Shown here: piece by piece, positions 1 to 10,000 of the stretch
Layout: each line of letters opens with the position of its first letter
Position numbering within the stretch: the stretch's first letter is position 1
Assembly: GCA_918026815.1 (NCBI GenBank)
Contig: CAKJVC010000068.1
Span: 1,488,001-1,552,000, forward strand
DNA length: 64,000 bases
Direction: 5' to 3'
Source: Chalara sp. BL73
Taxonomy: Eukaryota; Ascomycota; Leotiomycetes; Helotiales
Notes under the pieces: model-generated
What the model was told of the DNA's origin: nothing
The model's input: only the letters and a program-made list of their open reading frames with translations
Databases searched by the model: none
Position numbers and translations under genes: made by a program

Positions 1-439
1 GAGTTCTGTTCATGGTTCATACGGAAAGGGAGATTTGGAGCATGTTCATCCAAAACTGGAGAGCCTTTTTTAAGCGATTAATAGCGTTGCATGATTTTGA
101 CATGCTGGATTAACAGAGAACTTCGAGATACCCTTCACGCACTTGTATGTCCGTGGTGCCATTTTTGCCTCTCTTGAAAAAAAAAGTGGGTGGGAGAGGA
201 CCCTGGTATTGATACAGTCCAGATGTGAATGTGGCGTTCTCTGTCCTATCGTATCTTGCTGTGCCAATACTTCAACTATTTTAAGCCAGGTTACTAGACG
301 CCTCCTGGGCTGGCTGCTGGGTTGCCGTGTGCGGCTGAGATATCGTATTTAGTGTCTGGATCGCCTCAGGTGGCTCCAACAGATATATGAACAAACATGA
401 TGTAAATATAACCTGGAATGAACTGGAAATGTGAGAGAC
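1..439. other. Non-coding left edge of window
   Basis: No convincing coding frame was found. Short open frames on both strands overlap each other and carry no recognisable motif. The stretch is probably the upstream region of the HET pseudogene that begins at 440. Confidence 0.5.
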
Positions 440-2790
440 ATGGCTCAAACGCCATATGAGCCGGTTAACTCTTCCACCAAACAGATCCGTCTTCTGGTTC
501 TCCATGGTGCGTCGAAGTCCACAGATCCAATCGTTTGTGTGCTATCGATGGCATCTCTGGAATCCAATCCAAGGTTTGAAGCACTCTCATACACCTGGGG
601 TGATAAGAAGAATAAAAAACATATCGTTCTTAATGGAGATACGTTCCTTGTTCGAGAGAACGTTGAGGCTGCATTGCGTCGGTTGATGTATACGAATAAA
701 GTACGAATATTATGGGTAGATGCGATCTGTATTAACCAGATGGACGATATTGAGAAGAACGAGCAAGTCCTCCTCATGCGGCAGATATATGAGTCAGCTG
801 AGCGAGTGTGTATCTGGTTGGGTGAGCCCACTGATGCAAGCCATCTTGCGGTCAAGTGCATTCAGTCAAATGGATAGAGTCTGAGTATAGGCTGGTACCA
901 GTGGAAATTGGAAAGAAAGTTTGGAAATCTTACGCTGCCAGCACGTGAGTCTTTCACCAGCTCTGTCGCCCTGCAGAACCGGTCGAACTTGGTGCAAGAA
1001 CAAGACATTGGTGAAGTAAAAGAACTGCTTACGCGCCCATGATGGTATCGAGCTTGGATCATCCAAGAAGCAGTTGTTGCTCGAAAACTCATATTGATGT
1101 GTGGATCAGATGCAATGGATTGGGGTAATATCGAAACAACGATCAAAAACTCGGGGCGTACGAGAGGTGCTGTTATTAGGGTCTTCGGCATGGCTGTTAA
1201 CGAGAAAGATGTGTTTCCAGACAGTATCTACCGAATCATCGGCTCGTTTCGTAACAAGTGGACAAATAAAAAGTGGGATATTAGTATCTACGAGCTTCTT
1301 TAGGAGTATTGAAGGTTAGAGTGTAGCTTGGCGCATGATCGTCTATATGCCTTCCTTGGATTGGCCTCAACCGTAACCAAAGTTGACATTCATCCAGATT
1401 ATACATTGCCAGCTGCGGAGATCTATAAAAAGTTTGCAAGAACGACTATTACCAAATTAGGAACACTCGATATCCTGAACTGCACCAGAGAATGGAGAGG
1501 CATTCAATCTCCTGAAGCTCCAAGCGTAACATATGGCTCGATCGACCAAGCTCGATATCATGACATACATGCCCTGATTACTGATGGACCTAGAACGAAG
1601 CCTCGAAGAGGCTGGGCTCGATTACCTCAGGGTTGGGAAAGGTTTCAAAGTGGAAAGAGCTGTTACTACCTAGACCATAGTACTGGTGAACGCCACGAAG
1701 AGAGCCCTCTGGAAAGAAGCGACGCAATTCCAGCGCAGTACTACGCAGATTAAAGGTTCTGCCCAAAAGGATGCTTTAAGTATTGGGACAACCTCGGACG
1801 GGCACAAATTGAGTTCAAACCGCGCGCCGAGCCCCAGGAAGAGAGTCCAAATCGCCAGGCAGAAGAACGAGAAGTGTTTATGGTAATGCCTTCTTAGGTT
1901 CCAAATTGGGCTGGCAGAACGTCTCTTGATCCAGCCCCATTACTGGATTGGTCCGAAGGGAGCCCTCACTACTGGGCGCCTGGAAGGTCGTCAAGAACAA
2001 CTGTTTCTGATCTCAACACAAGTAGCACTGATATTACACTAGAGGGGTTCGTCTTCGATGACGTTGAATTCCTCACTGAGCCCTGGCATCCCACTTCTGA
2101 TGTACCACCTTTTTCTCGGAAAGGCATTAATGTCCTTGAGAGCTGGGAAGCTGCTGCAACAGTTGAATTTGAGGACTGTCCTTACGCATCAACAATTAGC
2201 CGCAGAGAGGCACTCTGGAGGACTATGATTGCTGATAAAGCCGGAGAGGGAGCTGCCCCAGCAGACGATGGCCTTTATGTCGAGACTTGGTACGATCATG
2301 TTGGATGGCTTCCTGAAGTTCCAGACTTTACTTCGAAAGGGATATGGGAGACGGAAACTCTTTCAAGTGATAAACCAAGCAGCGTTGAAAGCAAGATGGT
2401 CGAGCACTACTGTGACTTACTATCCAAGTCTCCAGCTTTTATGAAATATGTAGTGAATAATAATGTGCTGACAATCACGAAATTTGCGATATCCCAAGGT
2501 CAAAAAGTTCGCAAGAAGTACGGAGAGTACATACAACGGATTTACAAGGCGTCTGCTCATCAGAAGTTCTTTTGCACTCGCCGAGGATACATGGGACTGG
2601 CACCATGGAATGCACAGCAAGGTGACCTTGTCTGCCTTTGAATGGCGGGAAGACTCCATTCCTGCTCAGACTCATGCCAGTGGCGGGGCGATACAAACTA
2701 ATAGAAGAGGTGTATGTACATGGAATTATGGGGGGCGAGGCATTGGAAATGACTGGTGTTGGAATCTGGCGGATGTTCACCTTAATTTGA
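440..2790 (+). pseudogene. HET-domain heterokaryon incompatibility protein, pseudogene
   Basis: Degenerate HET-domain gene; intact relatives act in fungal non-self recognition. Reading from ATG 440 in one constant frame gives the family landmarks in order: FEALSYTWG, ILWVDAICINQ, ERVCIWLGE, WYRAWIIQE, HDRLYAFLGLA, then a WW-like segment (LPQGWERF, YYLDH) at about 1630-1700 lacking the second Trp. The C-terminal half follows (EFLTEPWHP, YMGLAPWN). The frame is broken by six stops: TAG 875, TGA 1040, TAG 1301, TGA 1310, TAA 1751 and TAG 1895. A one-base loss in a T run near 2638 then shifts frame; the shifted frame continues family-like (GGKTPFLLRLMP) to TGA 2788-2790. Introns cannot explain the stops, because in-frame homology continues on both sides. 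TGA 1040 replaces the first Trp of a conserved Pro-Trp-Trp. Function is almost certainly lost. Confidence 0.9.
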
Positions 2791-3171
2791 TTAAATACTC
2801 TCTACTACTGGGATATAGGGAATATATGAGAGGTGGGCTGGACTTCGTAATACTTGAAGCTGCTTGAGTATAATACTGTAGCTGAAAAATTCTAAGAGCT
2901 GTGAGATGGAAAAAACATGTCCCTGAAGCGCAGTTGAACGTCATTATCTTTCTTACGAACTACCCGATTTATAGATTTGTTTATCCAAAATAGGGGCTCG
3001 GTAAAGTGCGGCTAGCGATATCAGGGCACGTGAGAGCGTGTTGGAGCCTGAAGACGCGACTTCAAGGCTGACGTCGTCTCAAAACTTTGAGTCCTCTGAA
3101 GTGCTTCGTTTCGTAGAAATGGGGATCCCGGCAATTTATTCGCTATCCGATTGATAGATGACCTGTAAAAC
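2791..3171. other. Intergenic region
   Basis: Spacer between the HET pseudogene and nbs1 that must hold the nbs1 promoter. No coding frame or clear regulatory motif was recognised. Confidence 0.5.
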
Positions 3172-5756
3172 ATGTGGATTCTTGCGACTGACGGCGATTT
3201 GTTTGAAGGTAAGCTCCCATAAGAACAATTCCAGACCTTTATGTTAAATTTCAAAGGCAAGCGGTTCTGGCTTCGTCCTGGCAAGACGCACATAATCGGC
3301 AGGACTGCACCAGTTAGCTCCCTCACCATTGCGAATAAAACAGTTTCGAGACAGCACCTGCGAATTGATGTGGAGAATGTTGGACCGAAGGACTGCGCCA
3401 ATCTCAATACTCGATCCAAAATCATACTAGAGGACCTCAATACGAAAATAGGCACTTTGGTGAATGGGGAACAAATACGGGGCCAGAAGTATGAGTTGAA
3501 GAGCGAGGAAAATGTCGTGGCTATAGGGCGATATGAGTTCCGTTTCATGTATGCATTGGAAGCTACTAGATAAGAGAAATGCTGACAGGATTAGGTTCAC
3601 TTGGGTCCCAATCACTTTCTCATGTTCCGTTAGCAAGAAAAACCTCCCAGAATTATACGAAACCCTAGGTCCTCTCGACATCAAAGTTCTCTTTCCCTAT
3701 GAACGTGGGGTGACCACACATCTCGTCGTAGCGAAGCGAAATACAGCGAAGGGACTACAGGCTCTGGTCGATGGTAGATATATCGTGGATCACGATACCT
3801 GGCTGAAGGCGGTGGTATCCGCGGCTACCCTACCAGATGTGCCTCTAGAGGATGATCCCGAGGATGAAGAAAATGCTATACCAAGTCCTCCAGCGAAGTC
3901 TCCTTTAGAAGCAGACTGGGATGCAAACTTTCCTGACCCTTTGCAATACCTACCACCACGCGGCGAAGAACCAACAAATCGAGATGCAAGTGCATATGCG
4001 CCAAATCCAGAGCGAAAGAATATGTTTGAGGGGTATACCTTCGTTTTTTGCAATAAAGGGCAATTCACCACACTCCTTCCGCCTATCACGGAAGGAGGCG
4101 GGAAAGCATTACTCCGTGAGGTAATTGCCCATGAAACAGAAGTAAATGATTTTGTCAAATATGTTAAGGAGGTAGCAGGCGAGAAGGGGCTCGGATCTTT
4201 CGAGGACGGCAGTGAGGGAAAGGGTGTGGTAGTGGTGAGATACAATCCAGGCAAAGGGTCTGATTCGCAGCAGCCAGATATGGACTTCTTCAAGGAATTC
4301 AATAAACGAGTGTCGCTGTTTCTTGATCATCGTCTCATTGAGCAGAATGAATTTCTGGATGCCATTCTAGGAGTTGATGCTAGTGTTCTGCGAAGGCATC
4401 TCGAAGTAGAATCTTTCAACGTCATGGCTCCACCACCCACTACTCGTATGTTATGCTTTCTCTCCCTGACATTGTTGCCTTTTCTAATGATCGCCAGAGA
4501 CCGCTATAGCTTCACAAGCACTGCAAAGCTCTCAGCAAGGCCCAAGTTCGACTGCAGCGACAACTACCACTCGAAAAGCAAGTAGGTTTCGAAAAGTTGC
4601 TGCTGCTCCTGTATTCAAAGGATTCGACAGTGATGATGACAATGATACATCAATACTAAACTCAATCCCGGAATCTATGTCTGCGGACCGAAACCCTGTC
4701 GAGGAATCTCAATCGCAGGGCCTTTTTGTAACTCAGGATCCTGACTGGGACCCTATCAGAAACATACCGGACCCATCAGCAATCCAGACGAGGTCTAGTA
4801 GGAAAAGGAATACGCCTCCAGTGGACTATGATTTTGATATCGAAGAAGATGATATCATGGATAAGGTCGCACCAGCATCAACAGCCTTGAAGAAGCGCAA
4901 ATTAGCCGAAGAGTCGGAACGGAGACGAAGGGGAGAATCGACACCTCCACCTCAGCCGCCTGCTTCAAAAACTGTGAAGGAAATCGCCATGACAAAGACT
5001 GTGAAGCCAGAGCCTCGCTCAATCAAGAAGCCCAAAAAGCAGATTGATGTGGCCGAAGTAGCCAGAGAGCGGATGGAGAAGGCGGAAAAGCTAGCTCGCA
5101 TAAATCGTGGGCTAGAAGATGAAAATATGGATAGAATAGATCCTGAAGAGATCCGGAAGCTAACGATCATCGAGCCAATGGAGCCCCGACGACCTCCTCC
5201 CCTGGTACGTGCTACTCGAGCAGACGAGGGTGAGCGATGGGACGACGCATGGAATGGGCGTAAGAACTTCAAGAAATTCCGGCGGCGAGGAGGAGATGAT
5301 CCTGGACGACCTGCTCATCGAGTTATAGTGCCCCTGCAAGAGCACAAAAAGAAGGTCTATGGCATTGGAGAACACTACTGGCTGGATAGCTCAGCCTCAA
5401 GAAAGAAGAAAGGAACGGGTAGAGATACGCTAGATATTAGTCAGGTTGAGCCGCAGACAACGTCGAGATCGCAGCCGAAGTCTCGAGGGCGAACTGTAGA
5501 AGAACCTGAAGTGGTTGAAGCAGTAAGTGGACAACCTCCTGATGGAGATGACTCTTCAGATGAGGAGGTTGTTCAGCCTACGATTCAACGACGTGGGCAG
5601 AGAAAGAACGTCGCTCAGACCGCACCAGCGACAAAGAAGAGAGCGGCTGCGACGACCTTGACGAAACCTGCACCAAACAAGAGAGCGAAACAAGTGGTGG
5701 ATGACAGTGAGAGCAGTGAAGACGACCTGAAATTTAGATTTGGCAGACGAAGATGA
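3172..5756 (+). CDS. nbs1: Nbs1/nibrin-like DNA double-strand break repair protein
   Basis: Subunit of the nuclear Mre11-Rad50-Nbs1 complex that senses double-strand breaks and recruits the ATM/Tel1 kinase. Proposed exons are 3172-3208, 3257-3548, 3595-4445 and 4498-5756, giving 812 aa. The first 12-codon exon (MWILATDGDLFE) joins to GKRFWLRPGK, recreating the family N-terminus. An FHA domain spans about residues 15-110 (HIIGRT, VSRQHL). A BRCT region follows (HLVVAKRNT, DTWLKAV), then a second, weaker BRCT-like part (YTFVFCNKGQ). The C-terminal half is charged and disordered. It contains the putative Mre11-binding segment NGRKNFKKFRRRG and ends in DDLKFRFGRRR, matching the acidic-basic tail that binds Tel1/ATM. 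Intron 2 could end at 3588 instead of 3594; 3594 gives better branch-point spacing. Convergent with the next gene. Confidence 0.9.
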
Positions 5757-6108
5757 GCTGTTATTATGAAGACGAATTTTGACCTGAGCATCCTCTCAAA
5801 GGGTATCATATCTAATTAGCCTTCCGTAGGGCTGGGGTAGCCTATAGCAACTATCTATGAGTCTATCTCTATGACGTATAAGATGCCTAATTGCCTAATG
5901 CTCCTTAAATGCTCGATACGTTTACAACATGCCCAACATTTCTGTTTCATCCTCCATGAATCGGGTCCTTGATGCCCTTGCAGTACTCTGGCCGCATTGC
6001 TCTCTAGTGGTATGGGCCCTGAGGCTCAGTTTTCCACATCCTGACTTTCTCTCATGTCAGGGTTGACATAGCTCAGGCTTTATCGAAAACCATTGACTTA
6101 TCTATTTT
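5757..6108. other. Convergent intergenic region
   Basis: Shared 3' region of the nbs1 gene and the cytochrome b5-domain gene, which end towards each other. Nothing else was recognised. Confidence 0.5.
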
Positions 6109-7167
6109 TCAGTCCATCTCCTCCAAGGCGTTGACCGCTCTGACATCCCCCTCCTCGACCGCAATCCCGACCAAACATCCCTCCAGCATCCCTTCGAAAT
6201 TAACCCATGGATGCACCTCTCCAAACAGTCTCGTCCCTTCCTTGCCTGCACACCGTAGCAGCTCTCCCTCTCCACCCGGATGGTACTTCGCATACGGGCT
6301 GATATTATACACCTTCCCGCCCAGCACAGTCCAGGCATCTTTCCCCTTTCTCCCATTCATCGTTTTCAGTAAGGAAGGGGGAACGCGAAGATACGGTGTC
6401 CCTGCAGGGAGACCACGCAGGTTGGAGGTAGGAGACGAGGATATGCGCGCCCAGTCCAAAGGCGAATGACCAGGTTCTAGGAGGACCTTGCGCCGGGGTT
6501 TCGCAGGGATCGAGGTGTGCGTAGGTGGAGGTGCGAGTCCAGATGGAGGGCCACGGTTTGGGAGGGGTCCTCGGGCAGGCGGTGCCATGAGGCCGGCCCC
6601 GGACGACTGTGCAGGCATGGCATTTAGTCGTGGAAGACCACGGACACCACCTGAAGCGCGTTGTGCGGAGTTCGCAGCTGGGAATTGTGGTGGTGGGGAA
6701 GGCGATCGTGTGAATGATGGAGGGGCTGGTCGGGTCCCGCCTGAGGCGCGCTGCGCGGAGTTGAGGGCCGGGAAGGATGGTGGAGAGTCGGAGAGGGTGA
6801 AAGTTGGGACCGGTGCTTTGGGCGTCGTAGGTGAGGAAGCGGTGGAGGAGGTTGTTGAGGGCTTCTTGAAGAGTGGTGGCGGCGGCATAGCTTTTCGGTC
6901 TTGATCTTGCTTTGTGATGAAGGGCGGAGGTGGCATCGCTTTCCTGTCCTCCTCATCTTTCTTAATCGCAGGTATATCCTTCTGCGGCTCATTTCTTCGA
7001 TCTATCTGCTTCTCATTGTTGATCGTGACCGCCGGCGCATCGCTCCTGGCCGTGCCTTGCACGGAGGGACGGAGAAGCCATCCGAGAAAAGTCCATGATG
7101 TTGGTGGATGCTTGTAGCAAAGGAATGAAAAGGACGCGATCAACAGGGAAAGACCTACGATGGTCAT
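6109..7167 (-). CDS. Membrane-anchored cytochrome b5-domain protein (Irc21-like)
   Basis: Intronless, 352 aa. Residues about 2-17 form one hydrophobic anchor. Residues about 50-250 are Pro/Ser-rich and disordered, with repeated pieces: DRKAMPPPP twice and NSAQRASGG twice. The C-terminal 90 residues are a cytochrome b5 heme domain: WTVLGGKVYNISPY, the axial HPGG (His about 296) and a second axial histidine in EVHPWV (about 319). The layout of a disordered linker ending in a b5 domain resembles yeast Irc21, a protein linked to recombination-centre phenotypes and drug tolerance. Electron partner and localisation are inferred, not seen; the anchor suggests the ER or outer mitochondrial membrane. 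Convergent with nbs1. Confidence 0.8.
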   Translation of the reverse strand: MTIVGLSLLIASFSFLCYKHPPTSWTFLGWLLRPSVQGTARSDAPAVTINNEKQIDRRNEPQKDIPAIKKDEEDRKAMPPPPFITKQDQDRKAMPPPPLFKKPSTTSSTASSPTTPKAPVPTFTLSDSPPSFPALNSAQRASGGTRPAPPSFTRSPSPPPQFPAANSAQRASGGVRGLPRLNAMPAQSSGAGLMAPPARGPLPNRGPPSGLAPPPTHTSIPAKPRRKVLLEPGHSPLDWARISSSPTSNLRGLPAGTPYLRVPPSLLKTMNGRKGKDAWTVLGGKVYNISPYAKYHPGGEGELLRCAGKEGTRLFGEVHPWVNFEGMLEGCLVGIAVEEGDVRAVNALEEMD

Positions 7168-7831
7168 AGCTGGCTATCTCGTGCTATGGTGGAATGATAG
7201 AGGGGTCTTTGATGAAAGCGGTGATAGCCAGTTTGTGTGACCCTATAAAAAGAGAGTTAATGGTGTCGCGTCAAGGCTGAAGGAAGATTAAGCTCGGCGT
7301 GGAAAGGCTTCAGGGTTCACCAGGGGGGCCAGGGTGTACCAACAGAAGCCATTCAGGGGCTCCCCCACCAAATGACGGCAGTGACAAGCCCCAATTACTC
7401 CGCTTTGAAACAATCCATCCATAGAGAAGCACTCGCTTTGCTACCGCATGAATTTCGTATCAAACACTGCAGGTCACCATGCTAATGTTTGTTATGATTT
7501 TCTGTTGACATTGAGCAAACAAATATTCCGAAGCACCGAGGATGACTCGATAGGTATGCCATAGCAGCTCAGTATTATAGTATTAGAGAGGTGATAATGG
7601 TGGTGGTGGTGTGCTGGTAGTAGTAGTTAGTGGTGTAAACAGGATGAGCAAACAGCCATCTTCCTTCGATTGACATCTCCTTTGTATTTCTGATTGTGTG
7701 AACCGTGTTCGAGGACACGGATATTGTACAGTATAATGAGTAATTACCTAGAGGGGTTCAATTAATTATTCCAATGGTCATCTTTTCTCAGCCTTCTCCC
7801 CTAGGCTGATGATCGTTGCCCGCCACCAAAG
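7168..7831. other. Divergent promoter region with low-complexity tract
   Basis: Lies between the divergently transcribed b5-domain gene and the 722-aa coiled-coil gene. It holds a GGT/AGT-rich simple-sequence tract at about 7598-7635. No further motif can be supported. Confidence 0.5.
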
Positions 7832-10000
7832 ATGCGAGCCTTCGCTATTGGGGTGTCGCGCTCCAAAAACAACACTGCCAATTCCAGGAATTCAAACCAG
7901 GAAAACGACTCACCCAATGCACATAACCCCTCGCAACGACGACTCTCTACTAGCATTCGACCTGTATTGCAAGCTCTCTCCATTGATCACAATGTCATGA
8001 TGCGACAGAATACCCCATTGACATCCAAAAGTGGCAATGCGAACATGCCTTCGACCTACGATAAGCACAATGCTGTCCGGCCCCTCATGCCCACCTTGAG
8101 TGCTTCCGCAAAGGGCTCCAACAGAACACCTTTGACTCCTAGAGTTGCTGGCTCAACACCGTCGAATGCTGCTACGCCATTGGCACGACGTTCAGCACGT
8201 CCTGAGAATGCCACAACGCCCGTAACGTCATCTCGCGAGGACTTGAACACGCCTGTGTCTACGTTCTTGAACCACAACATCACACCTAGATCGGGTTCAC
8301 GAAAATCTCGAGTCGATAGCACGAATACTACTCCTTCCGGAACACCAACTGGTACTCCTGCACCGCCATTTACAAATGAACTATTTCGAAGTGGGCAAGA
8401 TATATCGTCATATGGTTCCGCAGGGGGAAGTGATCGAGAGACCACAAAACGTTCTACAGTTTCATTTGGTCCTACGCCGACAAATACAGGATATGCAAGA
8501 AGCCCTGAAGATTCGAATTCGGCGGGCTCAAAGTTCTTTTTCGCAAGTGATGCAAAGATGGTTCAAGCATCAAGGTCACAGCTTCAAAGCAAATCACCGG
8601 CGACCTTTGTGTATGCAAATGGAGAGACAATTCAACCACGCCCGCAGAGCTCAAGTGCATCCGCAGTAGGATCTGCTGTAGGGTCTACTGTAGGAGAAGA
8701 ACGGGCACAGCCGAAATTCTTCCATGCTAATGGAGTCCCTAATCTTCAAGCTTCTCCTGCGTTAGTTCCTTCCACAAGGGCAAGCTCGACAGTATCAACA
8801 TCTACTCGAATGACATCTCCAGTACTTGCACAGTCTCGTACTCTGTCACCGCCTCAACGGCCGCCGTCTCCTTCCAAGCTCAACCAGCAAGCCACCTTGC
8901 CAGCGTTGGGGCATGCACCATCGCTACCCTCACCTCCTTTTCTCCCTCGGCCCCAGCATGGAGGACGTGGGCAGTCTGCAAATAGCGTAGTATCCGCGCG
9001 GAGAGCAAGTATTGAAGCTTCAAAAAAGCGTCATAGTCATAGTCGATCAGAAAGTTCAGGTTCAGATGTAAACACCAAGCAGCAACGCAGAGTATCCAGC
9101 GGCTCTTCTTTTGAACCTCCTCTTTCTGCAGTGTCACTGAATCTAATCACAAATACCCTTCCGGTCTCGACGCCAGAGGAAGTGCAGACTGAAGCTGAGA
9201 CTGGCTCAGACTCTCTGTCAGAAATACATAGTCCTACCAAGACTGGCCAATCTTTGGAGCAGTTGAATGAGCTCGCTGCAAATGCAAGAAGAGAGAGAAA
9301 AGTCCTGGATTTGGAAATAACGAATTCCTCGCTTGCAGCGATCAATAGGACTTTAGAACGTGAGATGCGGAAAGTAAACGCCGAGCTTCGTCGGTATAGA
9401 AGGCTATCTCGGTCAGGTCGCCTTTCAATAGCTACCTCAGCTTCGAGGAATACGTCAGCAGGTAGTATGTCTATGACCGATGGCGAAGGGGGGACTATGC
9501 TGTCCGATATGAGCGAAGGAGAAGAAGATCTAGAAGAAGAGTCAGAATATGAGTCTGAGTCCGAAGACGATCCTGATGGCACTCTTAGCCCAGGGGCGAT
9601 AGCCGAAAGCGATTTACGCCATAGGAAACGAGACGAAAGAAGGCTACAGTTAGATCTTACAAAACACCAGCAGCTGCTCACGGATAGCCAAAAGATGAAC
9701 CAGAGTCTAAAACGGTGTTTGGGCTGGACAGAGGAGTTGATTGTCGAGGGTAAGAAAGCTTTGGCGTACAACGTTAAAGTGTCAGATGTACAGCTGGGTG
9801 GAAGAGTGTTACTGCCTGAAGAGCTAGAGGGTGAGGATAATGAGGGGATGAGCGAAGTGGGCTATTCACTGCTCAAGCAAGCACGATTAGCAGCAGCAAC
9901 TGCAGCATGGGGAGGAGAAGGAAGGGATGATCGGGATAGCGGAATAGAGCTCGATGGATCTCAGCGATCGCCTATTGCGTTCGATCCATTACCCTCATAA
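7832..10000 (+). CDS. Conserved-looking disordered protein with central coiled coil and repeated aromatic-Ala motif
   Basis: Intronless, 722 aa; I do not recognise the family. The first 460 residues are Ser/Thr/Pro-rich with many TP/SP dipeptides (for example RTPLTPR, TTPSGTPTGTP), suggesting heavy proline-directed phosphorylation. A short motif occurs three times at about residues 234, 257 and 293: KFFFASD, TFVYANG and KFFHANG. Between the last two is the small repeat SAVGSAVGSTVGE. A coiled coil covers about residues 475-530 (LEQLNELAANARRERKVLDL, MRKVNAELRRYRRL). An acidic stretch (SEGEEDLEEESEYESESEDD) follows, then a second helical segment at about 595-640. This layout suits a cytoskeletal, septal or spindle-pole scaffold, but that is only inference. 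An upstream in-frame ATG is not evident. Confidence 0.75.
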   Translation: MRAFAIGVSRSKNNTANSRNSNQENDSPNAHNPSQRRLSTSIRPVLQALSIDHNVMMRQNTPLTSKSGNANMPSTYDKHNAVRPLMPTLSASAKGSNRTPLTPRVAGSTPSNAATPLARRSARPENATTPVTSSREDLNTPVSTFLNHNITPRSGSRKSRVDSTNTTPSGTPTGTPAPPFTNELFRSGQDISSYGSAGGSDRETTKRSTVSFGPTPTNTGYARSPEDSNSAGSKFFFASDAKMVQASRSQLQSKSPATFVYANGETIQPRPQSSSASAVGSAVGSTVGEERAQPKFFHANGVPNLQASPALVPSTRASSTVSTSTRMTSPVLAQSRTLSPPQRPPSPSKLNQQATLPALGHAPSLPSPPFLPRPQHGGRGQSANSVVSARRASIEASKKRHSHSRSESSGSDVNTKQQRRVSSGSSFEPPLSAVSLNLITNTLPVSTPEEVQTEAETGSDSLSEIHSPTKTGQSLEQLNELAANARRERKVLDLEITNSSLAAINRTLEREMRKVNAELRRYRRLSRSGRLSIATSASRNTSAGSMSMTDGEGGTMLSDMSEGEEDLEEESEYESESEDDPDGTLSPGAIAESDLRHRKRDERRLQLDLTKHQQLLTDSQKMNQSLKRCLGWTEELIVEGKKALAYNVKVSDVQLGGRVLLPEELEGEDNEGMSEVGYSLLKQARLAAATAAWGGEGRDDRDSGIELDGSQRSPIAFDPLPS

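Noticed and set aside
440..2790. Intron-rich HET gene model that would avoid the stops
   Set aside because: Family homology continues in the same frame directly across each stop, and no splice pairs remove the stops without deleting conserved motifs.
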